Of a stretch of DNA of 64,000 nt, positions 34,165 through 43,578 are shown one piece after another. The translations under genes and the position numbers were made by a program. The notes beneath the pieces were generated by a model, which saw nothing but the letters and a program-made list of their open reading frames with translations, did no database searches and was not told where the DNA came from. How positions within the stretch are numbered: the stretch's first letter is position 1; each line of letters starts with the position of its first letter. The stretch covers positions 1 through 64,000 of the forward strand of contig NZ_JNYZ01000037.1 in NCBI RefSeq assembly GCF_000717335.1, written 5' to 3'. Origin of the DNA: Amycolatopsis jejuensis. Lineage in GTDB: Bacteria > Actinomycetota > Actinomycetes > Mycobacteriales > Pseudonocardiaceae.

Positions 34165-34236
34165 GCCGTTCCGGTACCGGGGCCTCGTCGTTTCGCGCTC
34201 GGGCGAAACGGCGGGGTCCCACTTTTGGCTGCACTG

Positions 34237-34722
34237 TCATTCCCCGGTCAGCTCGGCCGTCGCGGCACGGCCGGCTTCCGTGGTACGGCGCAGGAACCCG
34301 GCGATCAGCACCAGTTCCTCCTCGGTGTACCCGGCGCACAGATCGTCCATCGCGGAGTTCATCCCGGAGTACACGCGGAACACCTCGCCGGTCCGCCCGC
34401 GCACCGCGCGCACGGTGACCGCCCGGCGGTCGGCCGCCTCGGGATCCCGTTCGCGCGCCACCCATCCGCCGCGTTCCAGCCGGTCGAGAATCCCGGTGAC
34501 CGTCGCCGGATGCAGGCCCGCGCGCCGGGCGAGCGCACTCGGCGTCAGCGGGCCGGCGGACGCGATCAGCTCGAGGCAGTCCAGGTCCACGTCCTTCAGC
34601 TTCAACCGCCCGCCGACCTGGTGGTTCAGCAGCGACAGCTGGTTGCGCAGCTCGCGAAGCGACTCCTTCAGCGCCAGCGTGACGCGTCGCCTGCGCTGGG
34701 CGGTGTCCGTCGCGGGTGCCAT
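34237..34722 (-). CDS. MarR-family transcriptional regulator
   Basis: A 161-residue MarR protein. The winged HTH reads LTPSALARRAGLHPATVTGI then LDRLERGGWVARERDPEAADR, with flanking dimerisation helices. I chose the ATG at 34722 (MAPATDTAQ), the only start that gives a MarR-length protein. It is preceded by an 80-residue protein gene on the same strand. Targets are not evident. Confidence 0.88.
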   Translation of the reverse strand: MAPATDTAQRRRRVTLALKESLRELRNQLSLLNHQVGGRLKLKDVDLDCLELIASAGPLTPSALARRAGLHPATVTGILDRLERGGWVARERDPEAADRRAVTVRAVRGRTGEVFRVYSGMNSAMDDLCAGYTEEELVLIAGFLRRTTEAGRAATAELTGE

Positions 34723-34766
34723 CCGAACCGCCTTTTCCTCGTTCCCGGCAGCCCAGCGTAACCGGA

Positions 34767-35009
34767 TCACGCAGCGGCGAGCAGCGCTTCCCCGGCGGGG
34801 GTCAGCTCGGCGGGCACCGGCTGCCCGGCCGGTCCGGGACACACCGCTCGCAGCAGCCCGGCGTGCGCGAGGGCGTGCGCGGTGAACTGGTCGCAGCACG
34901 GCAGGCCGTCCACGAACAGGTCCGGCTCACAGCTGCCGGTCAGCCGTCCGCGCCCGGCGGCGACGGCACGCAGCATCGCGATCCCGCGGTGGGTGACGGT
35001 GGTGCCCAT
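34767..35009 (-). CDS. small hypothetical protein with CC motif
   Basis: An 80-residue protein. GTTVTHRGIAMLRAVAAGR leads to SCEPDLFVDGLPCCDQFTAH and a C-terminal LTPAGEALLAAA that looks like a wing of a winged helix. I do not recognise it as a named family; it resembles a short HTH-like actinobacterial protein. A strong GAGGAGG lies before the ATG at 35009. It is 44 bp upstream of the MarR gene and may be co-transcribed. Confidence 0.6.
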   Translation of the reverse strand: MGTTVTHRGIAMLRAVAAGRGRLTGSCEPDLFVDGLPCCDQFTAHALAHAGLLRAVCPGPAGQPVPAELTPAGEALLAAA

Positions 35010-35103
35010 GGCTGCCTCCTCAGGAGTTGCTCTCACCGATACGTCGAACGGGAACCGCGGATTTCGACCTAACCTGTGGGAAGGAATTCGGAACGGAGCG
35101 CCC

Positions 35104-36465
35104 ATGCTGATCGACGACCTGCACACCGTGCTGCCGGACGACCGGATCGTGCAGGACCCCGACGTGCTGCGCAGCTTCGCGCACGACGAAGCCGAGTGGG
35201 CGCCGTACGGCGAACCGGCGGCGCTGGTCCGGCCGCGCACTGCCGACGAGGTACAGGCGACCGTGCGGCAATGCATCAAGCACGGCACGCCGCTGGTCCC
35301 GCGTGGTGCGGGCACCGGGCTTTCCGGCGGCGCCAACGCGCTGGCCGGCTGCGTCGTGCTGGTGACCGACCGGATGACCGCGGTCAAGGAAATCGACCCG
35401 GTGGAACGGCTGGCCGTGGTCGAGCCAGGGGTGGTCAACGACGATCTGCGCGCCGCCTGCGCCGAGCACGGACTCTGGTACCCGCCCGACCCGGCGAGCT
35501 CACCGTGGTCGACGATCGGCGGCAACGTCGCCACCAACGCGGGTGGCGTCTGCTGCGTGAAATACGGCGTGACCCGGGATTACGTGCTCGGCCTGCAGGT
35601 CGTCACCGGTACCGGCGAGCTGGTGCGGCTCGGCCGTCGCACGGCGAAGGGCGTTGCCGGGTACGACCTCGCCGGGCTGATGGTCGGGTCCGAGGGCACG
35701 CTCGGGGTGATCACCGAAGTCACCGTGCGGCTGCGGGCGCAACGTCCGCCGGAGGCGACGGTCGCCGGGTACTTCGATTCCACGGTCGCCGCCGGGGAAG
35801 CCGCCGCGGCGATCCGGGCGGCCGGGGTGGTGCCGTCCGCGCTGGAGCTGGTGGACCGGCATTGCCTGGCCGCCGTCGACGCGTGGAAGAACATGGGCCT
35901 GTCCGCCGACGCGAACGTCGTGCTGCTCGGCCGCAGCGACGTTCCCGGCGGGCACGAGACCGCGGTGATGCTGGAGTGCTTCGAAAAGGCGGGCGCGACC
36001 TGGGCCGCGCAGTCCACCGACGAAGCCGAGGCCGACGCGCTCTTCGCCGCCCGGCGGCTGGCGTACCCGGCGCTCGAGCGGCTCGGCCCGGTGCTCACCG
36101 AGGACGTCTGCGTACCGACCCATCTGGTGCCGGAAATGCTGGCGCGGATCGATCTCGCCGCGCAGCGGCACAACACGCAGATTGCGAACATTGCGCACAT
36201 CGGGGACGGAAATCTGCACCCGCTGCTCATCACCCCAGCCGGGGACGACAATGCGCAGCGTCGCGCGCAAGCCGCGTTCGACGACATCGTCGCTGACGCG
36301 CTCGACCTCGGCGGCACGGTGACCGGCGAGCACGGCGTGGGGTTGCTGAAGCAGCGAGGGCTCGCCCGGGAGCTCGGCCCGGCCGTCCTAGACCTGCATC
36401 ACGCGGTCAAGAATGCGTTGGACCCGCACGGGATCCTCAACCCCGGAAAGGTCGTCGGCGGGTAA
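35104..36465 (+). CDS. FAD-linked oxidase (GlcD / D-lactate dehydrogenase-like)
   Basis: A 453-residue VAO-family flavoprotein. The FAD domain has PRGAGTGLSGGANAL and STIGGNVATNAGGVCCVKYG; the C-terminal domain has ANIAHIGDGNLHPLL and GTVTGEHGVGLLKQRGL. It oxidises a 2-hydroxy acid such as glycolate or D-lactate. ATG at 35104, divergent from the small protein gene at 35009. It is a single gene; no GlcE/GlcF partners are nearby. Confidence 0.9.
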   Translation: MLIDDLHTVLPDDRIVQDPDVLRSFAHDEAEWAPYGEPAALVRPRTADEVQATVRQCIKHGTPLVPRGAGTGLSGGANALAGCVVLVTDRMTAVKEIDPVERLAVVEPGVVNDDLRAACAEHGLWYPPDPASSPWSTIGGNVATNAGGVCCVKYGVTRDYVLGLQVVTGTGELVRLGRRTAKGVAGYDLAGLMVGSEGTLGVITEVTVRLRAQRPPEATVAGYFDSTVAAGEAAAAIRAAGVVPSALELVDRHCLAAVDAWKNMGLSADANVVLLGRSDVPGGHETAVMLECFEKAGATWAAQSTDEAEADALFAARRLAYPALERLGPVLTEDVCVPTHLVPEMLARIDLAAQRHNTQIANIAHIGDGNLHPLLITPAGDDNAQRRAQAAFDDIVADALDLGGTVTGEHGVGLLKQRGLARELGPAVLDLHHAVKNALDPHGILNPGKVVGG

Positions 36466-36568
36466 CTCGGCCGGGTGAAAGTAAATAGTCCACAAAGGAC
36501 AATGTATCGGTTGTGACCCTTCTCTCCCAAGCGTTTCCGATTGATGGTTGCCGGGCACAAGCAACTTG

Positions 36569-36583
36569 CTTAGCCTAGCTAAG
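36569..36583. promoter_or_regulatory. operator candidate upstream of the MFS exporter
   Basis: CTTAGC, CTA, GCTAAG: a perfect 6-3-6 inverted repeat 28 bp before the GTG of the transporter. Its form fits a TetR- or MarR-type operator. No regulator is adjacent; the MarR gene at 34237 is one possibility. Confidence 0.45.
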
Positions 36584-36610
36584 GGAGCGGCTGGAGAGGG
36601 GTTTCCGACA

Positions 36611-38383
36611 GTGCGGACAGCGGCGGAGCGCAGGACGTATTCGATCGCGGAGCTCGGTCCGCGGTACAAGTGGATCGCGCTGTCCAACACGACATTGGGC
36701 ATGCTGATCGCCACGATCAACTCGTCGATCGTGCTGATCGCGCTGCCCGACATCTTCAAGGGCATCGGCATCAACCCGCTCGAGCCGTCGAACACCGGCT
36801 ACCTGCTGTGGATGATCATGGGCTTCCTCGTGGTCACCGCGGTGCTGGTGGTGGCGTTCGGCAGGCTGGGGGACATGTACGGCCGGGCCCGGATGTACAA
36901 CCTCGGCTTCGCCGTTTTCACCGTGTCCTCGATCATGCTCGCGATCACCTGGTTCGACGGCGACGCGGCCGCGCTGTGGCTCATCGGCTGGCGGATCGTG
37001 CAGGGCGTCGGCGGGGCGTTCCTGATGGCGAACTCGTCGGCGATCCTCACCGACGCCTTCCCGGCCAACCAGCGCGGGCTCGCGCTCGGCATGAACGGCG
37101 TCGCGGCGATCGCGGGCTCGTTCCTCGGCCTCGTGGTGGGCGGCGTGCTGGCGCCGGTCGACTGGAACCTGATCTTCCTCGTGTCGGTGCCGTTCGGCGT
37201 GATCGGCACCGGGTGGGCGTACCTCAAGCTGCACGACACCGGGGTCCGCAAGCACGCGAAAATGGACTGGTGGGGCAACATCACCTTCGCCGTCGGGCTC
37301 ATCGCGGTGCTGGTGGGGATCACGTACGGCATCCAGCCGTACGGCACGTCGCAGACCGGATGGGGCAGCCCGATGGTGCTGAGCTGCCTGATCGGCGGGG
37401 TCGCGGTGCTGGCTCTGTTCGTGGTGATCGAAATGAAGGTGGACAACCCGCTGTTCCGGTTGTCGCTCTTCAAGATCCGCTCGTTCAGCTGGGGCAACCT
37501 GGCCAACCTCACGGCGTCGCTCGGCCGCGGCGGGCTGCAGTTCGTGCTGATCATCTGGCTGCAGGGGATCTGGCTGCCACAGCACGGGTACACGTTCGAG
37601 CAGACGCCGCTGTGGGCCGGGATCTACATGCTGCCGCTCACGATCGGGTTCCTGGTGTCCGCGCCGACGTCCGGGGTGCTGTCGGACCGGATCGGGAGCC
37701 GGGCGCTCGCGTCCGGCGGTTTGGTGCTCACTGCGCTGACGTTCCTGTTGCTGATGCTGTTGCCCGTCAATTTCAGTTATTGGGCGTTTGCCGGGATTCT
37801 GCTGCTCAACGGGATCGGGATGGGGATGTTCTCGTCGCCCAACCGGGCCGAGGTGATGAACAGCCTGCCTGCGGATTCGCGGGGGTCCGGCGCGGGGATG
37901 ATGACGACGTTCCAGAACGCGGCGATGGTGTTGTCGATCGGGTTCTTCTTCAGTCTGATTATCGCCGGACTGTCGGATCATTTGCCGATGGCGATGTCGC
38001 AGGGGCTTACGGCGCACGGGGTTCCGGCGGCTGCGGCGGATCAGGTCGCGCATTTGCCTGCGGTGGCGGTGCTGTTTGCGGCGTTTTTGGGGTACAACCC
38101 GATTCAGCAGTTGCTCGGGGGGCAGTTGGCCGGGTTGCCGCCGGATCAGGCCAGTTTCCTGACTGGGCGGAGCTTTTTCCCGAATTTGATTTCTGGTCCG
38201 TTTCAGGATGGTCTTGCGGTGGCGTTCGGGTTTGCGATCGTGGTGTGCTTGATTGGGGCGGTGGCTTCGTTGCTTGCCAAGGACGGGAAGCCGGTGGAGT
38301 CGGTGGGGGAGGAATTGGCGGCGGTGGCCGGCGAAGCCGGGGGTGGTCCTGGGGAGCTGGTGTCTCCGCGTCGCGATAGGTGA
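36611..38383 (+). CDS. MFS transporter, DHA2 drug-exporter type
   Basis: A 590-residue, 14-helix major facilitator of the DHA2 type. Motif A reads FGRLGDMYGRARMY, motif C-like GVAAIAGSFLGLVVGG follows, and the second half begins near RIGSRALASGG. It would export drugs or lipids in exchange for protons. I chose the GTG at 36611 with GGAGAGGGG upstream; a TTG at 36548 is possible. Most unusually, the antisense strand is open over the whole gene in the same frame as the adjacent cyclophilin. Confidence 0.9.
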   Translation: MRTAAERRTYSIAELGPRYKWIALSNTTLGMLIATINSSIVLIALPDIFKGIGINPLEPSNTGYLLWMIMGFLVVTAVLVVAFGRLGDMYGRARMYNLGFAVFTVSSIMLAITWFDGDAAALWLIGWRIVQGVGGAFLMANSSAILTDAFPANQRGLALGMNGVAAIAGSFLGLVVGGVLAPVDWNLIFLVSVPFGVIGTGWAYLKLHDTGVRKHAKMDWWGNITFAVGLIAVLVGITYGIQPYGTSQTGWGSPMVLSCLIGGVAVLALFVVIEMKVDNPLFRLSLFKIRSFSWGNLANLTASLGRGGLQFVLIIWLQGIWLPQHGYTFEQTPLWAGIYMLPLTIGFLVSAPTSGVLSDRIGSRALASGGLVLTALTFLLLMLLPVNFSYWAFAGILLLNGIGMGMFSSPNRAEVMNSLPADSRGSGAGMMTTFQNAAMVLSIGFFFSLIIAGLSDHLPMAMSQGLTAHGVPAAAADQVAHLPAVAVLFAAFLGYNPIQQLLGGQLAGLPPDQASFLTGRSFFPNLISGPFQDGLAVAFGFAIVVCLIGAVASLLAKDGKPVESVGEELAAVAGEAGGGPGELVSPRRDR

Positions 38384-38390
38384 CTTGGAG

Positions 38391-38495
38391 GGCACCCCGA
38401 AGCCGAAACACGTGCGGAGGGTGCTTGTCAAGGCGGGAAAGATGTCTTGACAAGCACCCTCCGCACGTGTTGGAGCTTCGGATCGGGGTGCAGGG
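38391..38495. repeat. structured repeat, copy 1 (24-bp perfect stem)
   Basis: Inner stem 38408-38431 pairs perfectly with 38447-38470 around loop GGCGGGAAAGATGTC. Outer arms carry GCACCCCGAAGCC (38392) and GGAGCTTCGGATCGGGGTGC (38472-38491), which also pair. Copy 2 at 43456-43565 is the same element inverted, with identical loop and innermost stem but different middle stem bases that remain paired. It lies between convergent 3' ends, so it may serve as a bidirectional terminator, though no T-run is present. Confidence 0.88.
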
Positions 38496-39151
38496 CGGGG
38501 GCTGGCTGCCCGGGTTTCGTTGGGTTCGCGCGTGCGGCTTGGGTGGCCGTTCGGGTCGGTGGGGATGATGCCGTCGGCGACCATTCGGTCCAGTACTTCC
38601 ATGCCGCGTACTACTTTGCCCAGCACCGAATACTTCGCCGGGATGTGGGCGAACGAGTGCACGATGAAGAATTCGCTTCCGTTCGTGCCTGGGCCCTGGT
38701 TGCCCATTGCGCCGGTGCCGCGGTCGTACGTTTCCGTGCCGGATACCTCGTCCGGGAAACCGTAGCCCGGGCCGCCTTTTTCCACCTCGTAGAGGTCACC
38801 GCATTGCAGGACGCCCAGGCGGGCGGAGTTCGTCAGGCGCCAGCATTGGGAGTGGTCGTAGAAGTGTTGCAGGACCAGGCTGGTCATGTTCGCCACTGCG
38901 CAGGGGGCGGCGCCGGCGCGGTCGAGCCGGACGGTGACCGGGCCGTAGTTGTAGTGGATGGTCACGTCCAGTGTGCCGCGGGTGAACGCGAACGGCAGCG
39001 GGCGCAGCACCGGGCGGGCGGCCGGGTTGTCCGGCGTCGGGGTGAACGTGCAGCTCACCACGGGTGGTTTGACCGCAGCGGAGGCCGGGGTGGCGAACAG
39101 GGACAGGCCGGCGGCAACGGCGGCCGCCAGTGCGACCCAGCGTGGCTTCAT
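38496..39151 (-). CDS. secreted cyclophilin-type peptidylprolyl isomerase, 3' end abnormal
   Basis: A Sec-exported cyclophilin: signal residues 1-26 (ending PASAA), then the PPIase core with PGYGFPDEVSGTETYDRGT, AMGNQGPGTNGSEFFIVHS and YSVLGKVVRGMEVLDRM. It catalyses prolyl cis-trans isomerisation outside the membrane. Family sequence ends at GIIPTDPNG (38549); the last beta strand is absent. No in-frame stop occurs through the structured repeat nor across the antisense of the whole MFS gene, until 36575. The end given here (38496) is just where the repeat begins, not a stop codon. ATG at 39151. Confidence 0.7.
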
Positions 39152-39225
39152 GAGCCCGCAACGTAGCGAACCCACGGCGGGAAAACCAGGTCCGGAAGTC
39201 TCCGGCCGGAAGGGCTACCGGGAAA

Positions 39226-39480
39226 TCACTTGCGCCAGGCGGTGCGGCGCTTGCGCAGGTCGAGTACCAGCAGCAGGACGATGAAGGCGGCCAAGCCGAC
39301 GAGCCACACGTTTTCGGTGTTGTTCTCGTGGTTGCCCTTGATCATCACGAGCAGGATGATCGCGGACACCCAGCCGGCGATCCGGGTGGCCTTCGGGAAC
39401 GAGCCGTGCCAGCCCCACTCCGCGGACGGCTCGTCGCGCGGGTCGACCTCGGGGCGCTTTTCGACCGCCTTGCCTGCCAC
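39226..39480 (-). CDS. DUF2631 membrane protein
   Basis: An 84-residue actinobacterial DUF2631 protein. A hydrophilic N-terminus (VEKRPEVDPRDEPSAEWGWH) leads to two hydrophobic segments (IAGWVSAIILLVMI and VGLAAFIVLLLVL) and a basic tail. GTG start at 39480 with AAGGAGAAG upstream. It is divergent from dxr; this pairing is common in mycobacteria and relatives. Function is unknown. Confidence 0.85.
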   Translation of the reverse strand: MAGKAVEKRPEVDPRDEPSAEWGWHGSFPKATRIAGWVSAIILLVMIKGNHENNTENVWLVGLAAFIVLLLVLDLRKRRTAWRK

Positions 39481-39573
39481 GACCTTCTCCTTCGGACCAC
39501 TGACGTCGTACCCCCGGATGATCCCACACCGCCGGGCGCCACGCGGACCTGACCCGCGCGATAATGACTGCCG

Positions 39574-40770
39574 ATGACTACCTCGCGAAGCATCCTCGTG
39601 CTGGGTTCGACCGGGTCCGTCGGGGCTCAGGCGCTCGACGTCGCTGCACGTAACCCGCATTTGTTCACCGTCGCCGGGATCGCCGCCGGTGGGTCCGACC
39701 CGGCCGCCTTGGCCGCGCAGGCGCTCGCGCACGGCGTGGCCGCGGTCGCCGTGACGAAGCCCACGGTGGTCGAAGACCTGCAGCTCGCGCTGTACGCCGA
39801 GGCGCAGCGCCGCGGGTACTCGAAGGGTGAGTTCCGGCTGCCCCGCATCCTCGCCGGTGCCGACGCGGTGGCGCAGCTGATCGACAGCGTGCAGGTCGAC
39901 GTCGTGCTCAACGCCCTGCCCGGTTCCCAGGGCCTCGACCCGACGCTGCGCGCGCTTGCCACCGGCGCCACGCTCGCCCTGGCCAACAAGGAGTCCCTCA
40001 TTGCCGGTGGGCCGCTCGTGCTCGCCGCGGCGAAGCCGGGGCAGATCGTGCCGGTGGATTCGGAGCATTCGGCCATCGCGCAGGCCTTGCGGGCAGGTCA
40101 GGACAACGAGGTCGCGCGGCTCGTGCTCACGGCGTCCGGCGGGCCGTTCCGCGGCCGTAAGCGCGCCGACCTCGCCGACGTCACCGTCGAGCAGGCGATG
40201 GCGCATCCCACCTGGTCGATGGGCCCGCTGATCACGATCAACTCGGCGACGCTCGTGAACAAGGGCCTGGAGCTGATCGAGGCGGCGCTGCTCTTCGGCA
40301 TCGAACCGGCGCGGATCGACGTCACGGTGCACCCGCAGTCGATCGTGCACTCGATGGTCACCTACACCGACGGCTCCACGATCGCCCAGGCCAGCCCGCC
40401 GGACATGCGGCTGCCGATCGCGCTGGCCCTGCACTGGCCGGAGCGGGTCCCTGGCGCGGCGGCGGCGTGCACCTGGGACACGGCGGCGAGCTGGACGTTC
40501 GAACCGCTCGACGGCGAGGCGTTCCCGGCGGTCGAGCTGGCCCGCGAGGCCGGTACCGCGGGTGGATGCCTGCCTGCGGTCTACAACGCGGCCAACGAGG
40601 AGGCGGTCGCCGCATTCCTGGCCGGCACCGCGGGGTTCCTCTCGATTGTGGACACGATTGCGCAGGTCTTGTCGGACGCGGACGAGTGGCGCCGCGAACC
40701 CCGTGACGTCGCCGACGTGCTCGCGGCCGAGCGCTGGGCCCGAGGCCGCGCGGCCACCCTTCTGGGCTGA
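39574..40770 (+). CDS. dxr: 1-deoxy-D-xylulose-5-phosphate reductoisomerase
   Basis: A 398-residue Dxr, the first committed enzyme of the MEP isoprenoid pathway (DXP to MEP with NADPH). The cofactor loop is [15 protein letters not shown]; metal and substrate residues lie in [24 protein letters not shown] and [24 protein letters not shown] is conserved. ATG at 39574. ispG of the same pathway lies 1.5 kb downstream with rip1 between, as in M. tuberculosis. Confidence 0.97.
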   Translation: MTTSRSILVLGSTGSVGAQALDVAARNPHLFTVAGIAAGGSDPAALAAQALAHGVAAVAVTKPTVVEDLQLALYAEAQRRGYSKGEFRLPRILAGADAVAQLIDSVQVDVVLNALPGSQGLDPTLRALATGATLALANKESLIAGGPLVLAAAKPGQIVPVDSEHSAIAQALRAGQDNEVARLVLTASGGPFRGRKRADLADVTVEQAMAHPTWSMGPLITINSATLVNKGLELIEAALLFGIEPARIDVTVHPQSIVHSMVTYTDGSTIAQASPPDMRLPIALALHWPERVPGAAAACTWDTAASWTFEPLDGEAFPAVELAREAGTAGGCLPAVYNAANEEAVAAFLAGTAGFLSIVDTIAQVLSDADEWRREPRDVADVLAAERWARGRAATLLG

Positions 40771-40950
40771 GCGCCCGCCGGTCGGTGCGCGCGGCCGGGG
40801 GTACCGATGCAACACTGGTTTCACGCCGGTGGCGGATACTTGAACAGGTAACTGTCGAGTGGCCTCGCCGCCGAAGCGGAAGCCGTGAAAGACGACGAAC
40901 CTGCTGCCCCCGCCCCGCGGGACGCGGCTGAGGGGTGAGGTGCTGGGCCC

Positions 40951-42144
40951 GTGCTTGCCTATGTGATCGGTGTGGTGCTCTTCGCGCTCGCGATCTGTGT
41001 TTCGGTCGCATTGCACGAGGCAGGCCACATGGTCACCGCCCGGATGTTCGGGATGAGGGTCCGCCGGTACTTCGTCGGGTTCGGGCCCACCGTCTTCTCG
41101 TTCCGGCGCGGGGAAACCGAGTACGGCCTCAAGGCGATCCCGCTCGGCGGCTTCTGCGACATCGCGGGCATGACCGCGCTCGACGAGGTCACCAAGGAAG
41201 AAGCGCCGCGGGCGATGTGGCGGTTCAAGGCGTGGAAGCGCACGGTCGTGATGTCGGCCGGGTCGATCACGCACTTCCTGCTCGGCTTCATCGTGCTGTT
41301 CCTGATGGCGGCCACGATGGGGCTGCCGAACGTCGACCAGAAGCCGATCGCCGCCGAGATCTCCGACTGCGTGCAGAACGCGACCACGATCGACCAGGCC
41401 AACAACCCGGTGTGCAAACCGGGTGACCCGGCGCCGGCCAAGAAGGCCGGGCTGCTCCCCGGCGACAAGGTGCTGTCGGTGGCTGGCAAGCCCACGCCGA
41501 CCTGGAACGCCATGGTGGACCAGGTCCGGGCGCTGTCCGGGCCGGTCCCGATCGTCGTGGACCGCGACGGCACCGAGCGCACGTTCGTCGTCGACATCCC
41601 GAAGGTCACCCGGCCCGCCCCGAACGGCGGCACGACGACGGTGGGTGCGGTGGGCATCGGCGTCTCCAAGAGCATCCACTACAGCGTGCTGGGCGCGTTC
41701 GGCGGTGCGGTGTCGTTCACCGGCGACATGTTCGCCCGTACGTGGGACGGGCTGATGGCCTTCCCGAAGCGCATCCCGGCGGTCGTGAACTCGATCTTCG
41801 GCGCCGAACGCGACCCGGACACCCCGGTCAGCGTGGTCGGCGCGAGCCGGCTCGGCGGCGAGGCGGTGGAGGCCGGGCTGTGGCAGGTCTTCCTCCTGCT
41901 GCTGGCCAGCCTCAACTTCTTCATCGGCGTGTTCAACCTGCTGCCGCTGGACGGCGGCCACATCGCGATCGTCTGGTACGAGCGGATCCGCGACTGGCTG
42001 CGCGGCCTGCGCGGCAAACCCGCGGGCGGCCCGGTCGACTACGCGAAACTCTCCGCGGTCACGATGGTGCTCGTCGTGATCGGCGGCGGTATCACGCTGC
42101 TCACGGTGACCGCGGACATCGTCAACCCGATCCGGCTGCAGTAA
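40951..42144 (+). CDS. rip1: RIP metalloprotease of the RseP/Rip1 type (M50)
   Basis: A 397-residue site-2 protease that cuts anti-sigma factors and other membrane proteins in the bilayer. The zinc motif HEAGH is at residues 22-26 in the first helix; a PDZ domain (LLPGDKVLSVAGKPTPTW) follows; the third zinc ligand is in FNLLPLDGGH. GTG start at 40951. It sits between dxr and ispG, its conserved actinobacterial place. The 180-bp gap before it holds nothing recognisable. Confidence 0.95.
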   Translation: MLAYVIGVVLFALAICVSVALHEAGHMVTARMFGMRVRRYFVGFGPTVFSFRRGETEYGLKAIPLGGFCDIAGMTALDEVTKEEAPRAMWRFKAWKRTVVMSAGSITHFLLGFIVLFLMAATMGLPNVDQKPIAAEISDCVQNATTIDQANNPVCKPGDPAPAKKAGLLPGDKVLSVAGKPTPTWNAMVDQVRALSGPVPIVVDRDGTERTFVVDIPKVTRPAPNGGTTTVGAVGIGVSKSIHYSVLGAFGGAVSFTGDMFARTWDGLMAFPKRIPAVVNSIFGAERDPDTPVSVVGASRLGGEAVEAGLWQVFLLLLASLNFFIGVFNLLPLDGGHIAIVWYERIRDWLRGLRGKPAGGPVDYAKLSAVTMVLVVIGGGITLLTVTADIVNPIRLQ

Positions 42145-42262
42145 CGGCGCGCACCGGCCGGGGCACGCACTGCCCCGCAGGCGCCCGACCGGGGGTAACA
42201 CTGCTCACCACGTCGGCTGACTTCGTTGAACCGGGTGCGGGTGGGGTGGGTACGCTGGATGC

Positions 42263-43414
42263 GTGACCGTCGCGCTAGGTATGCCCGCTCTGCCCCCGCC
42301 CGTACTCGCCGAGCGCCGCAAGACCCGCCAGCTGATGGTGGGCTCGGTCGGGGTCGGGAGCGACCACCCGATCTCCGTGCAGTCGATGACCACCACGCTC
42401 ACGTCCGACGTCAACGCCACGCTCCAGCAGATCGCCGAGCTCACCGCGGCAGGCTGCGACATCGTGCGCGTGGCCTGCCCATCGGCCGACGACGCCGAGG
42501 CACTCCCGGCAATCGCGAAGAAGTCGGGCATCCCGGTCATCGCCGACATCCACTTCCAGCCCAAGTACGTGTTCGCCGCCATCGAGGCAGGCTGTGCCGC
42601 GGTCCGGGTGAACCCGGGCAACATCCGCAAGTTCGACGACCAGGTCAAGGAAATCGCCCAGGCCGCGAAGGACCACGGCACCCCGATCCGGATCGGCGTG
42701 AACGCCGGGTCGCTGGACAAGCGGCTGCTCGAGAAGTACGGCAAGGCCACCCCGGAAGCCCTCGCCGAATCGGCGATGTGGGAGGCGTCGCTCTTCGCCG
42801 AGCACGACTTCCACGACATCAAGATCTCGGTGAAGCACAACGACCCGGTCGTGATGGTGCGCGCGTACGAAATCCTCGCCGAACAGTGTGATTACCCCCT
42901 GCACCTGGGCGTCACGGAGGCCGGACCGGCCTTCCAGGGCACGATCAAGTCGGCAGTGGCGTTCGGCGCCCTGCTGCGCCAGGGCATCGGCGACACGATC
43001 CGGGTGTCGCTGTCCGCCCCGCCGGTGGAAGAGGTCAAGGTCGGCGCGCAGATCCTGCAGTCGCTGAACCTGAGGCCACGCAAACTGGAGATCGTGTCGT
43101 GCCCGTCGTGCGGCCGCGCACAGGTGGACGTGTACACCCTGGCCGACCAGGTAACAGCAGGCCTGGAAGGCATGGAGGTACCCCTGCGGGTCGCGGTGAT
43201 GGGCTGCGTAGTGAACGGCCCCGGCGAAGCACGGGAAGCCGACCTGGGCGTAGCGTCGGGTAACGGCAAGGGCCAAATCTTCGTCAAGGGCGAAGTAATC
43301 AAAACAGTGCCAGAACACGCAATCGTGGAAACCCTGATCGAAGAAGCCATGCGCATCGCAGAAGAATCAGGCGAATCAATCGGCGAAGGCACCCCGAACG
43401 TAACGGTCGGCTGA
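42263..43414 (+). CDS. ispG: flavodoxin-dependent (E)-4-hydroxy-3-methylbut-2-enyl-diphosphate synthase
   Basis: A 383-residue IspG/GcpE that converts MEcPP to HMBPP in the MEP pathway. The [4Fe-4S] ligands are the two Cys in [12 protein letters not shown] and the Cys of [15 protein letters not shown]; the TIM barrel begins with [19 protein letters not shown] start at 42263. In M. tuberculosis a GNAT gene (Rv2867c) follows; here that gene is 16 kb away at 59900. Confidence 0.97.
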   Translation: MTVALGMPALPPPVLAERRKTRQLMVGSVGVGSDHPISVQSMTTTLTSDVNATLQQIAELTAAGCDIVRVACPSADDAEALPAIAKKSGIPVIADIHFQPKYVFAAIEAGCAAVRVNPGNIRKFDDQVKEIAQAAKDHGTPIRIGVNAGSLDKRLLEKYGKATPEALAESAMWEASLFAEHDFHDIKISVKHNDPVVMVRAYEILAEQCDYPLHLGVTEAGPAFQGTIKSAVAFGALLRQGIGDTIRVSLSAPPVEEVKVGAQILQSLNLRPRKLEIVSCPSCGRAQVDVYTLADQVTAGLEGMEVPLRVAVMGCVVNGPGEAREADLGVASGNGKGQIFVKGEVIKTVPEHAIVETLIEEAMRIAEESGESIGEGTPNVTVG

Positions 43415-43455
43415 CTACAACCAACCGCAGCCGACGCACCCCACGAGACCCGGCC

Positions 43456-43565
43456 CTGCACCCCGATACGAAGCCAAAACACGGTCGGGAGGGGCTTGTC
43501 AAGGCATCTTTCCCGCCTTGACAAGCCCCTCCCGACCGTTGTCACAATTCCGGCTTCGGGGTGCC
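43456..43565. repeat. structured repeat, copy 2 (25-bp perfect stem)
   Basis: Inner stem 43481-43505 pairs perfectly with 43515-43539; loop ATCTTTCCC. Its reverse complement carries the same core as copy 1 (GCTTGTCAAGGCGGGAAAGATG then CTTGACAAGC, one base different) and the same outer arms (TGCACCCCGATACGAAGCC and GGCTTCGGGGTGC). It again lies between convergent genes, ispG and the small protein at 43579. Confidence 0.88.
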
Positions 43566-43578
43566 CCCACCGCAACAT

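Noticed and set aside
36575..38390. An 859-codon secreted protein reading through the antisense of the MFS gene
   Set aside because: The stretch beyond the repeat is Arg/His/Pro/Gln-rich with no domain and is exactly the antisense frame of a well-formed membrane protein, so I treat only the cyclophilin part as real.
38400..38470. Short frames reading CLDKHPPHV around the structured repeat
   Set aside because: They come from the hairpin sequence itself and recur in both copies; they are a by-product of the repeat rather than genes.
39226..42201. A 991-codon minus-strand frame across dxr and rip1
   Set aside because: It is the antisense of two well-supported housekeeping genes. Only its last 84 codons (DUF2631) are real.
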